A stretch of DNA of 64,000 nt from positions 124,001 through 188,000 of the forward strand of contig VZRS01004535.1 in NCBI GenBank assembly GCA_013398055.1, written 5' to 3'. The position numbers and the translations under genes are program-made. Shown here piece by piece: positions 46,666 to 61,400 of the stretch. Below the pieces are notes generated by a model, which was given only the letters and a program-made list of their open reading frames with translations, did no database searches and was not told the origin of the DNA. How positions within the stretch are numbered: the stretch's first letter is position 1; every line of letters starts with the position of its first letter. The stretch is from Ifrita kowaldi (lineage: Eukaryota; Chordata; Aves; Passeriformes; Cinclosomatidae).

Positions 46666-49600
46666 AAACTACTGAGAAGACATGGGTCTTAAGGACCAGT
46701 TTTCTGGATAGGGGGATGCACAAACAAAATTTTTTATCAATAATTTTTATCACACAAATCCAACACTGGTCAAATGATTCCCTCCTTTCCTCTTCCTCAT
46801 TAATGCAAACCAGATTTTAAAAAAGCAGAGGCACATTGCTGTTTACGTACTTTGAAAGCACCTGGTGGTGACCAGAAGCCTCTGGGTCAGTTAACCCAGC
46901 TCACAGCTGGATTAATTCTAAGAAAAATTAATATCTTCCATAGCTATTGTTGAACCCCTGAGGAGTTGAGTAGAAGTGAGGAATATTGTTATTAAATTGC
47001 CTCCTGTGTTATCAGCTGGCTGTGCCTTCCAAAAGAGACAGGTGCCCTGAGTCCCGAGTTCTGGCTGAGTGATAGGCTGAAAGTTTCTTGGTCTGGGCTT
47101 AAGCCTTCAGCAGGTGCCATGTCAGAGGTACCTGGTGGTCTGGAAATGAGTCCTGCCATGTATTGTAGCATCAGTGTAGTCTTGATAAATCCACCCTTAT
47201 GCAGAGCCTGGAAATAGGTCTGGATCTGGAAAAGCAAAAGGCACATCAGCTCACCATATGTACAACTATCACACAGGAGAAGAGGCTCTCTTAGGCCGGA
47301 CTGTTTTGAATAGCCAAGGCTGGGTTGGATGAGTATGAAGCCTGGTGGATGAGTATGAAGACCAAGCTATGGGCACTAACTATCAACAGCTGACAGGTTT
47401 GAGACTCCTCTGCATTACACATCTCAGAGGTGGTTGGGTTGGGAGAGACTTGGATCTCCACATTCAGCAGTTCTCAATATTAATTGCGACTTCAATGGTG
47501 TATTGATACTGCTACAACAGGGGCTCATCACCACCTTCTCATGCTTTGTGAAGTACTGGAATCCTACCAGACTGCTCAGATCTGGTTTCATTCCACCAGG
47601 GTAGAATTGACATAGGGAGGCTCTTGAAAAGCTTCACTCAGTTTATGGTGTCAGACTTAGCCCTTGTATCACCTCCAAGAAGTTCAGAGCTACTGCAGGT
47701 TATGTAAACTCTGCACCTGACAGCAGATGAAATAGAAAGGTATTTTGACAAGATGGGAGAAAATGCTGAACTGCTGTTGACTTTGTCCAAGTGGCTTACT
47801 TGGGACTTCATCTAGTCAAGAAGCAATGCCAAATGGAAATTCCAGAAGAAAGGGCATGAACTTCCTTTTTTGAGGCATCTTGAGTATGCAACAACTCTCT
47901 CATGCTATTTTTTGGCCTCTTTCATTCTGAAGAAACTCTTGAGACAGAGTGCTGTCAAATGAAGTAGAGCACACAGAGCCAGTGAGAAATCCTAGTACAA
48001 CAGGGTAGCACACTGCCCAGTGCAGGCAACACTTTACAGGTGTGTGTCTCCTTATTATGACAATTTCTAAGCTGTGGGGTCAGGGAGCAGCCAGCTACCT
48101 CAGGAGGTGATAATGCATAAATGCTGAGGTAGATAGGAAACCGGCTCATACAGCCATGGTGACTGGGGAGGCTCTAAATCTAAAATCTCCTGTTTGTCAC
48201 CATCTCTTCTAATTTATCTTTCAATGGAGGATTTTAACAACGTGAGAAGTAATTAGAAGTAAATACGGAGGTTTTCTCCATCTGCTCATATTTTAAATCC
48301 ACAGTCGGTCAAGCCTAGCACAATGAATTTGCAATAGGTTTTACTCTCTGCTATGTACAGTACAACACATTTAGATGCCATGGGGGGTTTATGGGTGGAG
48401 GCAGTGAAATTGCCATAGCACTGATCCCCAGATCCCACCGTGCCCCTGCAGGGCACTAACAGCAGAACAAACCCCGAAGCTTCTGGAGTGTTTTCTGGCA
48501 ATGAAGACAGAGCACCTCTGCTGTAGGAACAGATGGGAAGCTCTGGGTTGGGGAAGATGTGCAGGGAAAGGGCTGCTGTGAGGTATAGCTATCGCAGTCA
48601 GGCAGGGCAGGACACCAGCAGGAGATCTGCCACCCCATCCTTCTTTGCTGCTGAAGGACTCACTGTCATCACCATTTATAAATTCTCTGCAGTTGTGCCC
48701 AAAGCAATCCTGACCTGGAAAAAAAGAATATTGTTCTTTCCTTAGTTGAATGTCCCATCAAATTAACTATACTGGAAAGACAGGCTTATCCTAATGAATA
48801 CTGGCCTACAGTTCTGTCAGAGAAATGATAAGGATTTATAATGCAAAGGCATATACTTAAGATCACCTTATGAAAACACTTAGATTGCATTTTCAGCTAA
48901 TGTTAACCTTCCAAAATTTCAAAAACTGCTGATGTTTTAGAAATTTGGTGGTTTTGTGGCAGGGACACAGCTGAATTCTTTCATTCAGAAGGAAGCAAAG
49001 TTTGTCAGAATGTACTGCATGCTTATACAACAATCAGGCCTGCTCAGATGACACATCTGTTTTTTCAGGCACTGGCAGAAATGCCAACATAACAGCAATA
49101 TTTTGTTCCCAGAATCACTAGAAAATGAAAAGAAAAAACCAAACCAAACCAAAAACCCAACTAAGCTAGTCACTGTCTCCACCTGGAGGCAAAAGCCTGT
49201 CTGACATAACCAGTTCATCCCACGGAGAAGAGACCATGTACACAACAGGGAATTCAAAATATTTGCCGAAAGCCCCTGAAAAGCTAGGTATTGTCAGCTT
49301 CAGGTGTAGTGTCAGGGCTTATTTTTTCTTGTCTGAAACATGAGTGTGAGAAAAGCACTACTACAATTTAAATAACAAGTGTTAACTTCTAATTGCTCTG
49401 GCATGTCTCTGGTTTCCAAAGGACTGTAGTAGGAATATCATTATCATTTCTCTGACAGTATCTGCATTCCTCAAGAGGTTGTTTTTCTCGTTGATGGCAA
49501 AACCTTCCTCTATTTCTTTCCTAAACAGTTTCTTTTTCCTCTCTTTTTTGAGTCCATAGGATCACACCAGTGATCTTTATCACTTCACATCAGAGCACAG

Positions 49601-52600
49601 TTAGCCTGAAGTGAGTTTCAGCCCAGCGTGCTGGGAGCATGTGCCAAGTGACTTCTTACTGATGCTGTGGACCAAAAGTCCCCACCAAAAAAAGCATCAC
49701 TAAGCTCATGGATTAATGTTAAATGCTTATCTGACACCAGGTCACGTGTTTCTGTGTGGAAAAGGGTGACTGTGGTCCGGTTTGATCTCCCAGAAGAGGT
49801 CTGATTTGGGAAGATGGACATCCCTGCTCAGTCAGTCAGAACAGCAACTGCTGAAGAGAATCAGGTGAAATAAAATGCGCCCAAACATCCAACCTGACAA
49901 CCATGAAATACATCCTCCTGCAAGTCAAAGCGTGACCCAAGCCTCTCTGATACCACTGGGCTGTCCAGATGGTGAGGCAGAGCCCTTCTCTGAGCCATGA
50001 ACATTCTGGGCACAGCCAGTAAATTCAGTAGAAACTCAGATCAGTACTTGGATGAACAGGGGCTTTTCTGGAAACAGTTCTGAAAAAGATTAATCTGATT
50101 CTCAGTCAGGAAGACATGCTGTCCCTAAGGAGAAGATGTCACATGCCGCAGTGCTTTCTACGCACTCTCAGAGGCCCCGGGGGCCTCACCAGCAGCCACA
50201 GGGAAGAGGGTATTCTCAAATGGAATATCAAACTTGCCTTGGTTTGGTTTTCTATCCCTGTGCTGTCTAGGAGGTGGTTTGTCTTTTCCATTTGCTTGGG
50301 TTGAACATTACAGGGAGGAAAATGGGAAGATGATGGAGCACAATGAGACAAAGGTTACAGACAATTTTTTACCTCTCAAGAGGAATTCTACTGTGCAAAA
50401 ATGTGTGAAACCAGTGAATTTTAGCCAGCAGTTTCAGAGAGAAAAAAGCAGAATGACAGAGCTTGTCATACTGGTTTTGAAAGGCTAGGAGTCAGGGAGG
50501 GATAGTCACACCTCTGGAGCAACAATTGTGCAAACAAGAGGCTTGGTCTCGTGGAGGTGCACTGGTGTGCTTTGGCTGGGTAGCCTGGATCTGCAGCAGG
50601 GAGGACTCCAGTGTGTCACAGCCTGGGACGTAGCTCTGTGCACAGCCTTGACCAAACAGTGAGCCTTGGTCATCCTCCACCTGCCAGTCACTTAACCACA
50701 CCTCAGATTCCTGCTCTATGTGTGTGCATCTTGTGGCTTTCAGCCCCACTGAGGGGTTGGGATGGGGCTTCCAGGGCTGGGAACACTGGCTGCGCAAGCT
50801 GCCATGGGTGTCATTTAGGTGTCTCCACTGTCAATAGGAGATGAAAATTAGAACAGAGGTGAGATGAAGCTGAGATAGTATCTTTAAAAAACCCTGCATC
50901 AGGAAGGAACTTATCTGCATACTCAGCACCATCTCAGAGGGTTAGCAGGCTGGACAAAGACATGCTGACCCATAAGTTCACCATGTGGGTATTCCACTGT
51001 TGTCATGAAGACAGTATCTGAGCCTACCTATGCTCGGCATTTCAGTGTGGGGGAAGCCCAGGTTCATTTTGGTCTTTGTCGTTCCCAGGGTGCTGCGCTG
51101 ACTGTTGGGTCAAAGGATGCCCAATGTGATGAGTACTTGGATGAGAGTTACACTTTGAAATGGTTCTGTGATGGGTTCACTCCCCCCTGCCAGAATTGTT
51201 CCATGAAAAGGAAAGAAACTCAGTGTTTAGTAAGTGTCGGAGCACAGCTGCCTAAGCTCTGTGCTGCCTTTTGGACATCATGTTACATGTGTGTCCAGCA
51301 GCTGCTGCCACACACACCCTCCAACAGTGCTGCCCCAAGGCTGTGCCTACACCTAGCCTCTCTCCAGACCAGGAGCTGCTGGAGCGTCAAACTGTTGCAG
51401 CCAGACTGTATCTGTGCAAGGTAGTAAAACTTACATCAGTGGCACACACCCCATCACTTATCATGTCTTGCAAATGAAGCAGGACATGTATTTGGAAGGA
51501 CATGAAGCAGGAAGTATTTGGATGACAGTCCTCCAAGGATGACGTACATGCTGCAACCTATAATGGCACTGGCTGACTAAGCAAAGTCCGCTTTTAAAGA
51601 GCATAATTGGAGTGTGCTACAAGCAGCGCTGTTTTTGACATGCGGCATGAAAGAGAAGTCCTCACTGCTTACTGCTATTCGCGTTTCAGGAGTGCCTTTG
51701 TGTAGGAGTGAGTGTCTAGTAAGGCTTTTGCATCAGGATGCTAGCTTGGATTTGCTGGATGAATTCCAGTTCAGGCAGTTACCATCTATCTCTGCAAATT
51801 TTCCATGCTGTTTCAGTTGGCTGCAGAATGATTTTTCATTTCATGTTCAGATCTGGCTTTAGTAGTTACTTCATACACTTGAACAATTCCTTTATTTCAT
51901 ACCCACTGGTGGGTGAAAGGGTATTAAGTAGCATATACTTGGATCCACTTCAGTGGAAGCTATTACCATCATTGCTAGGGTTGCAATGATGAATAAATCC
52001 ATGCCAAAGGGAGAAAACCAGCAAAACTGGAGAATATTTCATGGTAAAACCTAGCGTGGGGCTTAGAGTGCCCTACTCAATACACCAGCAGCTCATGACA
52101 GAACTCTATAGTAACTCCAACACGTTCGTTAGAGTAAGTGTTTAGTTCTTGAAAAGGTTATTTGTGCTTATGCTAACCCTAGGAAATTACATCTCTCTTC
52201 ACTGGAGACAAGCTCACTCTGCAACAGTGGCCAAACTCCATTCTGACACCCCAAGAGGACTGACTCCTTCTCGGCTACTCAAGTTCCCTCACTTCACAAG
52301 AAAACTTCTTCCTTCTCATATATTCCAGTTGTTGAAATTATTTTGTCACCCTCTGCTCAAAACTGCATTTATCCTTTTCCTCCCACTTTTCACAACTGTC
52401 ATGATTATCAGCTCAGCAATGTGCAATGTAGATTCTTGAGATCTGATGTCATCTTGCTTGGCATATGTTACACACTCAAATAAGCTGTTGTGGTGAATAA
52501 TGTACCATATGTACACCTCCCAGGTTCTCCCAGCATTGTGAAGACTTATCAGTGCTCTAATTGTGTACCACTTAAACCAGGATTTTGTTATGTAGAGCTT

Positions 52601-55405
52601 CCAAGTCTGGTATTACCAATGGAAATAAAATCCTCATCTCACCCTCTCTTCTCTGCTCTGCGTATCAAACCCCAAAAAGTTTCTGGGAAAAGCTTACTCT
52701 TTTGAAGACTTGATCTTTTGATCAGCAGACTCTTCTGGACAATACTGTGGGGATGCTGTGTGCCAGAGTCTGAGATGCTGCAGATCATGACCTCAAGCCT
52801 GGGAGAAAGACAGTGATCCAGAATGTGCAGAACAGGCAGAGTGGTACCACAGTGCTACTGCTCTAGCTGCAGGCTGTGCCCAGGCCTTGGGTACTCTTGA
52901 AAAGACCCAGCAGGGAATGGTCCCTACCTGGAGACAACACAGCAGGCAGACACTCCACCCAAGGGCTTCTTCCTCCTTTTTGCCAGAACTTGGGCATCCT
53001 GTTACAGAGCCTCCATTCAGCCAGCCCTGAGCATGACTTCCATGCCCCTGTCACAGCCTGCTCCCATCACCACCACCCTAATTTGATTTTAAAATTGCCG
53101 GCAGCCATGGGCACACACAGGCAATGAAGGAGCAGTCATGGCACTGCTCATGCCGAGCCAGACATACACTGGAGCACTGGACTCCTTTTCTGCCTTCTGA
53201 AGGAGTTGTATAACAGGCAGACCCGGGATGCTTCTAGGGGCAAAGGGCTGCAAGTGGTGCCACAACACACCAAGCTCCTGTTCAGATGGAGTCTTTAATT
53301 TTAACTGATGAGGTCTCAAAAATATTCCCTTTTCTGAGAAACTTCTGTAATGTCCTTTCTTGGAGGAACACAATAATTAGTCCACATGAAGTAGTGCTGT
53401 CCAACTGGTGCTCATGAACAGAAGCATCGGCTCCAGTGAACCATGTTATTTTTTCAGGTTTATGACTTCCTGCATGCATGCTACTGGCATCGTGTTTAAG
53501 TGATGCAAATTCTAAGACTTTGAAGCCATTAGAGGAAACTGGAGTCTGACCACCATTGTGATATCTGATTCACAGTTAGCAGCACATTCCATTTTTCCTG
53601 GATCCCATTTGCGCCCTGGGAAAACACCAGAAACAGATGGTTTACTATCCAAATTTTATAAGCAGTTCAAAGAGGACTAAGCACCCTGCATGCTGCAAAC
53701 ATTTATAGCATAATCAGCTCCCGCTAGCCACTGCCAACTGCGTCAATTAAGTTAGCAGTAAGTATGGGGAGAAAAGCCCAAGGCAATACAGTTTTATGAA
53801 CATACTACATTGTCCTGCACAGTATTTAAGGTTATAGCTAAAGAGCTTACACAGAGTTCCATGCCTAGAGCAGAGACTTTAACATTCGTGTTCGGTTATT
53901 TATCAGTACCAGTGGCTAGCAAAATAAATCTTTAGTCTCATTTTACCTTGCAGATGTGAAAGGCTCTTACAGCAGTTTTTGGTGAGGTGTACTCTATCTG
54001 GAGTGCATCTTTTTGTTAATGCTGATCCCTTAACAAGGGGCAAAAGTAATGGGAATATTTTACTTGCTTAGTAGTCTTTGGCCAACAGAAAAGGTATATT
54101 TGGTGATCTTGCTTTTGTCCAACAAGAACTAAGCATTATATATCTGCTCTCTCTTTCTTTGAGCAAGACAGTGTGAGAGAGATTCTGGTCAAGATTTGCA
54201 AATCTCAACTTGATACAGAAAATTAATACCCCGTCTTCTGTAACTACATCTGAAGTGCAAATCAACAAGAAGGTCTGTCTTTGTTTTATGATTCCTATGT
54301 ATGTTTGACTTCTACCTGTATTTTTTAAGTTCATCAAGAGCTGTACTTCAGCAGATATCAACAATCAATAGAATATGCAGTCTAATAGTTTTCTTTCTTG
54401 CTTATCGAAAGTGAAAAGTCTAATGAGTGTAGCACACTCTTTCTTGCAGGTGAAGTATTTCCATAGCTTCCTCTTGATATCTGAAAATATGAAATGCTGT
54501 TACAATCAGCATAATGACTTATTTAATAGCTCAAACAGATCTGCTCAGAAATCACTACAACTCATGAAGTATAAGGAATAGGTTGTGTTCCATTAGTCTG
54601 TAGGAATAGTGGCTTGGAAGAAAAGATTTTGTGTCAAATAAATGCTACTAGCTAAGAGCATCCATGCTATAAATGAACTTATAAATTTGGAATTTGGAGA
54701 CAAGTAATGCAATGTGCTCTAGGCTGCAAACAGGCTTTGTTACACAACCTTTACACTGCATTTTTAAAGTAAGCCACAGATGTTATTAGATATAAAATGT
54801 CCTCTGGTTACATGTAGGGTTAGTGATTCAAGAGGAAAAAAACTCTTTTTTCAGAGTCAGTACTGAAACAGAGTGACACTCCCATCTTACTTTTAGGACA
54901 CAAAACCCAGGACTTGATCAGTTGGCTTTGTTTACATATAATGCATCTTAGTTTAATATGTTTTGAATTTTAATATGACAGAGAACTTGACTTCTGGAAT
55001 CCAAAGAGAATAGAAGTGCATTTGCTGCTTGTACTGTGACAGCCAGCATTTCATTTCCTGGAAAAATCTTCAGTCACTCTGTTCAAGGTCTGCAGAGAAT
55101 TGAGACTAATTGTGGTGACAAGGCATCATCAAGTTTGGCTCTTCCACAGCAACTAAAGTTCTGCTCTTCTTTCCAGAGACCTAAAGACTCTAAAATACCT
55201 TTTGAATAAACGCACAGCTTTGCCTCATACGTTTGACACCTCAGAAAGACAGTTTTCAATGAAGAAAGAAGTTTGGAAAGGAAGGAAAACAAAATTCACT
55301 CATGCTCTAAGACAGCTAATGTTGTTCAAAGAAATTCAAAGGGTGAGTATTAAATCATTATGAAGGAACAAGACAAAAAGCTTCTATCAAGAAATAATGT
55401 TTGTC

Positions 55406-55423
55406 TTTTTTTTTTTTTTTTTT
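55406..55423 (+). repeat. Poly(T) run of 18
   Basis: Eighteen consecutive T residues. On the minus strand this is a poly(A) run, but no adjacent retrocopy is recognised. Confidence 0.95.
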
Positions 55424-58400
55424 AACTGTGTCATTTTGTCAAAAGCTCCAGGAAGTTTTCACTCTTAAATGTTCTGGGGTCAAAAAATTACTGTTTTAGT
55501 TCAACAAAACCAGAACATATTATTTAGAATATCTACCTGCCTGCTCTTTTGAGGAATCAACCAAAATTTCACTCTGCTTTCTGATACTCTCAGTACCTTT
55601 GTCTTGTACCAAAGTATTTGTAAAAGAATGCACTTTTAGCGTGAGGTGCTATAGAACACCTTGGCAAAATCAGGTGGTGGGATTACAGACTGCTCTGACT
55701 CCAAGTGATGCAAGCACTAACAGGTTCCCATGCAGGATCCTTTCGGTATATTCCTGGACATGTTGCTTGCTGCTCCAAGTCTTTCTTTGGCTCCCATCTC
55801 CCAGTAAAGTACCCTTCTTCAGCTCTTGTCTTGTGACTTCTGAGGAGTAATACTGTGAGCTGTAAAAACTCCTTTGCTTTCACTTTCGATAGATGGATAA
55901 AGTGATCCCATCAGCAGCTGGGCTCTCCAAGGGCACCTTGGGGGTCAGTCTCAAGAGGTGATGCAGCTGCACATCAGGCTGGGACATATCTAAGCACCAA
56001 AGACTCTTTGTCTTGCTTCAGCGTACGAGTGCATGAGTGAGGAGATACTAAATTGTAATTAGAAACAATTTAGGTAAGTCCTAAATGCATACTGTTTTTT
56101 AAGCTTCAGGCCCCAAAAAATAGTATTGTCCTTGTAAAAAAGCTTTCCTCAAGGTTTGCCCCTGACCAGTAATTTTGTTCTGTGAGTTAAACAAGGGAAA
56201 TGCATACATGTCTTCGCCAAAATACTTAGTTCACTATATCCTCACCCATATGGCACAGGAGATCCTAGGAAAATACCCTGTTTTCCTTCCAAAAGGCAAC
56301 ATCCTTCCAACATCCACACCAGGCACTGTGGACGTACCTAAAGTTACAGGAAATTTCTTGCAAAATTCAGCTACTGAATAATTAGGAAGGTCCTGGAAAA
56401 GGATGAAGAGCAGAGGAGCACAAGCAATACAAGTGCTTGTGTCAGGTCAAGCCATCTCATCTATACAGTGTTAATGTCTGACCTGTGAAAACATGGGAAG
56501 CTTTTGCAAAAATGCACCAGATAAAACTAATTTTGTAAAAACATGGAGAGGGAGAAGTGGGAACACGTTAATGGATCTGCTGTCAAATGCAGTCAGAAGA
56601 AACAAGTAGGCAATCAAAATTCACCTGTATCAATTTAAAATTACTGTATTTCAGTTCTTTCCAGGGTGTGTCGGCTATATATGAAGAACTACCTAACTTT
56701 TTTGTAGGGATTATCTGAAACCAAGTTTCAGGAAGACATCCAGTAAAATCTACAACTAAAGGAAGTGTTACTAAAGCTGAAGACACACAGAAGAGCTATT
56801 AAAACCTCAGGCCACACTAAACTGATTGAAAAATAATGAAAAGGGTATCATTATTGTTAAGAACTAGCAGCTAACTGCTTAATGAAAATCAGATGGTTTA
56901 CATCCGGTGGTAATTTCTGAGAGCATAGCCTATTTTATTTTGTTCAAATGGCCTTTGTAAGAAAAGTGGTTTTGTTCTGTACTGTCCCATTTATGGCAAT
57001 ATGCTATTTCAATAATAGCTCTAACAGATCAGCAGATGCAGTGAAGCAATGCAGGCTCTAAGGCTGTCAAAAACCCTTCAAATAGTCTGACAATTCAGAG
57101 AGCAGATGTCATTCTGGCACTTACTGTTTCTTTCTCCAAGAATACAATTTGTGATTCGGGAAGTAAGATACTCCCTCTCTGACAGTGGACAATTTTCTTA
57201 ATGGTGAACAAAGAACCTCTCAAAACTGATTTTTCTTTATGTCAGACTTTGCCGGGCACAAGAAAAGAACAGAATACGAGAATTCTTTGTTCCAGAAATA
57301 TGAATTAAAACTTGAGGGTGGAAAACGCAGTGTTATGCAGATGAGGACAGGACTTCTCTACAAACATGTGCCCTTATGTGAAGGAGGTAAGGAAATCTTC
57401 TTTCGCTCTGCCAGATAAAACAGCAACCTCATGCTCTGCAAAGATTTTCCAGACTACAAATCACTTTAGAAACTCGGCAAGTACTTTAACCAGTTATGGA
57501 AACCAGCCCCTTGTATTTCTCAGGAACACCCACCTCTCCTGCAACCGGATGAGTCAGACAGCATCCAGGAGCTTCATTCCAGGAATCTGGCCCACTCAGG
57601 AACCCAGGAAAGAAGCACAGAGAACTGACATTTTCTTGATAAAAGGGAAAACACAGTGAGCAAATACTCTGGACAAAGTCTACCCTGAGCATTGAACAAA
57701 AGGCCCAAAAATTGCCATGGACTCCAACTGTTTTCCTTAATGAACCGTACAGGTTAGTAAAAGAGGTGTCTGGCCCCCACTTTTCTATCACTAATATCAG
57801 CTTCCCTCATTTAAGCTGTGCATCAGGCTTGTTTCAGAGTCAACCCTTGTCACAGCTATGGGTGAATTTCTGATACCCCAAGAAAGATTTATTTGTCTTG
57901 TCTTTTAGTGCCAACCAGTTATCAAATCCCAGGACAAAAGCTGTAAAAACAAACATGTGTTGGAACTTCCCAAACAAAACATGCTGAACAATTATATGGA
58001 CAGCTGGCAGCTTCAGGTTCAGTCTTCCTCCATCTGGTGGGACTGCAGGAGAGCAAACTGGCACAATACCAGTGTCAAGACACACCAACATAGGTCAGGA
58101 GCCTTCTACACGAAACTGACGTAAGTGTACCTGAGCGCAACCTGAGGTGGACCCAAGAAAAAGCCGAGCTGGTAATTTGAGGAGATACATGGATAATACC
58201 CACTGTCTTTCACTGGGGGACTGTCATTTCAGCTGTCCTGGTTCTCTTTGGAGTCTCTCGTGGAAATTGATGTCTACTGATCAGGGCTGCAAGCAGCACA
58301 GAGCCCTTGGGGATTGTTATCATGACTGCCCATTGCTGGAGGTAGTATCTAGCAGATACGGTGCCTCCTGCAAAATATTCTTCGGGGGAAAGAATGCAAG

Positions 58401-61400
58401 TGTTCTGCCTGCTTCAGTCCTTTTGAGCATGTCACTCTGTTGCTATGTTCTCTGCACTGGGTGCCACCAATTGCCAACACCATTTCAACACTTCATCTTC
58501 CCTCTGTGAAGACAGCTACCTGGCTCAGCTAAAATAAGGACACCAGATAAACAGAATAATCCTTGTGTGCTGCTAAGAAAGCAAACAGAACAGATGGGAA
58601 ACTGCTTTCTTACCCCATGGAAACCAAGGGGATTTCTGTGTTTTTCATATTCTGCACCAAGGAAACAGCACCTTTCAGGGATTTTTGTGAAAAATAAGGT
58701 ACCTCTGCCCACTGCAGAGAAGCTACTAATCCACTGGCTCAGACACTTGCCAAGAGCTGTGGAGCAGCCGAAATGAGTTCTCACTTTCCTTTATTCAGAG
58801 CAGAGAGCTGAAATCCCTTTCCCACGTAATCACAGAGTATCAGCTATTCCAGGAGAATTTGTGCCTGCTCTGTATCCATCAGTTCCCTTCCCTCCTCTCC
58901 AAATTTCTATGTGGGTATGAGCAATCCTTCCTGTCCAAATCACTACATTTCTTTGTAGAACATGCAGGTGTAAAAAATGACCTTTTTCCAACAGCAAGTT
59001 TCAGCAGGACATGTGTCACTGGCCATGGAGGTGCTGCAGCTCTTCCGGTTACCATGGCTGCTGCTGAGCAGTCGTAACATACTACTGAAGGGATTTTTAG
59101 AGATGTCTCTCACTAGTGGTCACAACTCAGAGCAAAACTCACTTTGAAATCCTGGCCTGAACATAGATAGCCCAGTGTTTGTTTCTTTTCACCACAGCAA
59201 ATGACAATACAAGCTAAGATGGACTCCACCTCCATTACTTGAAGGTTGCTTTGGGTAAGCTAGAGCTTCGCAGAGACTTCCACCTTCTTGTGTGTGCTCT
59301 CTCTCTCTCACCTCTCTGTTCCTGAAAACAAAAACCGTGAGGTGTCTGTGTGAGTTGGCAGGCTGCCTAGCCACCCTTGTCAAAACGGCTTGGTAAATTT
59401 GATTTGAGCACTGAATGTTTACACCAGGTTTGCTTCTACTTAATGAGCTGATTGATACTCAAGGCATGTAATTCCTATGCACTGAGGGCTTAAATGAAGG
59501 ACCACATCCCGTATTTCGATAACAGTAAATCACCAACAGAACCCCCATGCAACACTTGAACATACACAAATCTGGAACATCGACATTCACGATGAATAAA
59601 ACCCATGTGATTTTAAAGAGAGAATGAGCAAAAGGGAGGTGAACAGCATGGAGGAACATCCCTGTACTGGGCTGATTTACTGCAAGATCTCACTTGCTCT
59701 GGAAGTACAGTGATTCCTGGTCTCAGCTTAACTTTTAATGAAACACAGTAAATCTTGCTCGCTTGGTCCTGCACTGAGGCAGACTAACCTAGCACATTAC
59801 AAATCTTTAATCTTTTTTCTTTTTTTTTTTTAATCAAACTTGCAGCAAGCCACTGGATTCCCCCCACATTTTACCCACATGAGAAGTATGTTGTAGCTCA
59901 CGAAGCAGTCTTTCAGTCCCAAATACCACGATACTCATAAATCTCTGACAAGAAGTCGTTGAGGGTGAAAACAGATGCCCCTGATGCTTCTCCCTTGATC
60001 ACCTTTTCTTTCCTTCTCCTTCCCAGATTGTCATTCCAATCTGATCTGATATCTTTAGGGAGCTGGGATCTATTCCTCGGACCTTTGCTCCAGGCACAAA
60101 CAGCAAACCAGCATGGTACAGGGAACTCTGGACTTAGTTCTTCTCATTTTTGCTTTAACACATCCCTGAGACGGTGCAAAAAACTCACTTGCCTCTGATA
60201 CAGAACTCAGCTCCAGAACCGGCTGCTTCTGGTCCTTACCACTGCTGGGCAGGTCTCCATAATGTGAGGAGGAGATCACAGAGTGGGGACAGGCCTCTGT
60301 CCTGCTGCCCTGCTGCCCAGACCAGGACACAAGGAACTGCAGGAGCATTAAGCCCCGCGTCACCATTATCATGGCATGGCTAGGTCTCACACAGATGCAG
60401 AACAGCAGTGTCGCTGAGAGGCCTCCAGCCCAGATACCACGTACCATATGCCTGGCAAGTGGCTGGGCATGGGGAATAGCTTCTCACCAAGAAACATGCC
60501 TGTGATCAGCCACTTAGGACAGCTTGTTGCCAGCTGCACAGACCATCCAGATTTGAGAGCTACAGCATAGTTTGTCAAGCTAACATGTAAAGCTGCTCTG
60601 CCTTTCTGTGTGGAAAAAAAAAAAAGGCACTATGAATGGTTCCTGCTGCAGTGCCAAGAATCATACCAAGCAAAAGAAACCTACTCAAGGGAGTTTGCAA
60701 ACCATTTTAGCCAGGAATCAAATAGGGTGGTTTTTTTTTTCTTAATGGAGTGCTATGCTACATTAGCAAAATTGATGTGTCATCATGAATGTGTAAGTGT
60801 ATATAAAAGCCTAATGTAACAGTATTTTCAGAACGTGATGGGAATGGGGAGAGAAGAGAATGGGAAGGGAGGGGCAGACATTTTTAAAGCAGTCTTGGAA
60901 ATGTTAAATAGAACATATTTGTAGCAATTAATTTGTAATATTTTTCATCTAGTTTCTTCTGGAATATATATATTCCTACAACCAGGTGACACAGAAAAAC
61001 ACAAAATAGCCTTAAGGATATCTACACATAGCTTTCACCAGAAGATTGCCTGGGACCAGGGGCGTTAAATTCGCAACCTGCCAAAGTGGTCCACTCCACT
61101 TAAAACTGGCAGCTGGGTAAGTTGCTTTCAAGGTAGTATCTGTTCCTAGCCACCTTTCCAGGGGGAGGGCAAGGAGGACAAAGGTCATAAGCTGCCCTGG
61201 TAGCAGCAAGGCCCTGGAAACCCAGTGCTAAATCCCACACTTGCACATCGTAGGTGCGTGCACCAGAAGCCAGAAGTGAACATGTGAACCAGAAGTACTC
61301 AGAAACCGCAGAGCTGCAGCAGCTACGGCAGCCAGTGCTCTGCACAGGAAGCAGGCTGCCAACAGCGGTTCCAAGGCCACACCACTGCTGCCTGGGCAGA

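Noticed and set aside
51005..51424. 139-codon frame with several cysteines (C-x-x-C like)
   Set aside because: Cysteines are scattered without a recognisable zinc-binding spacing, and no splice or family support is seen.
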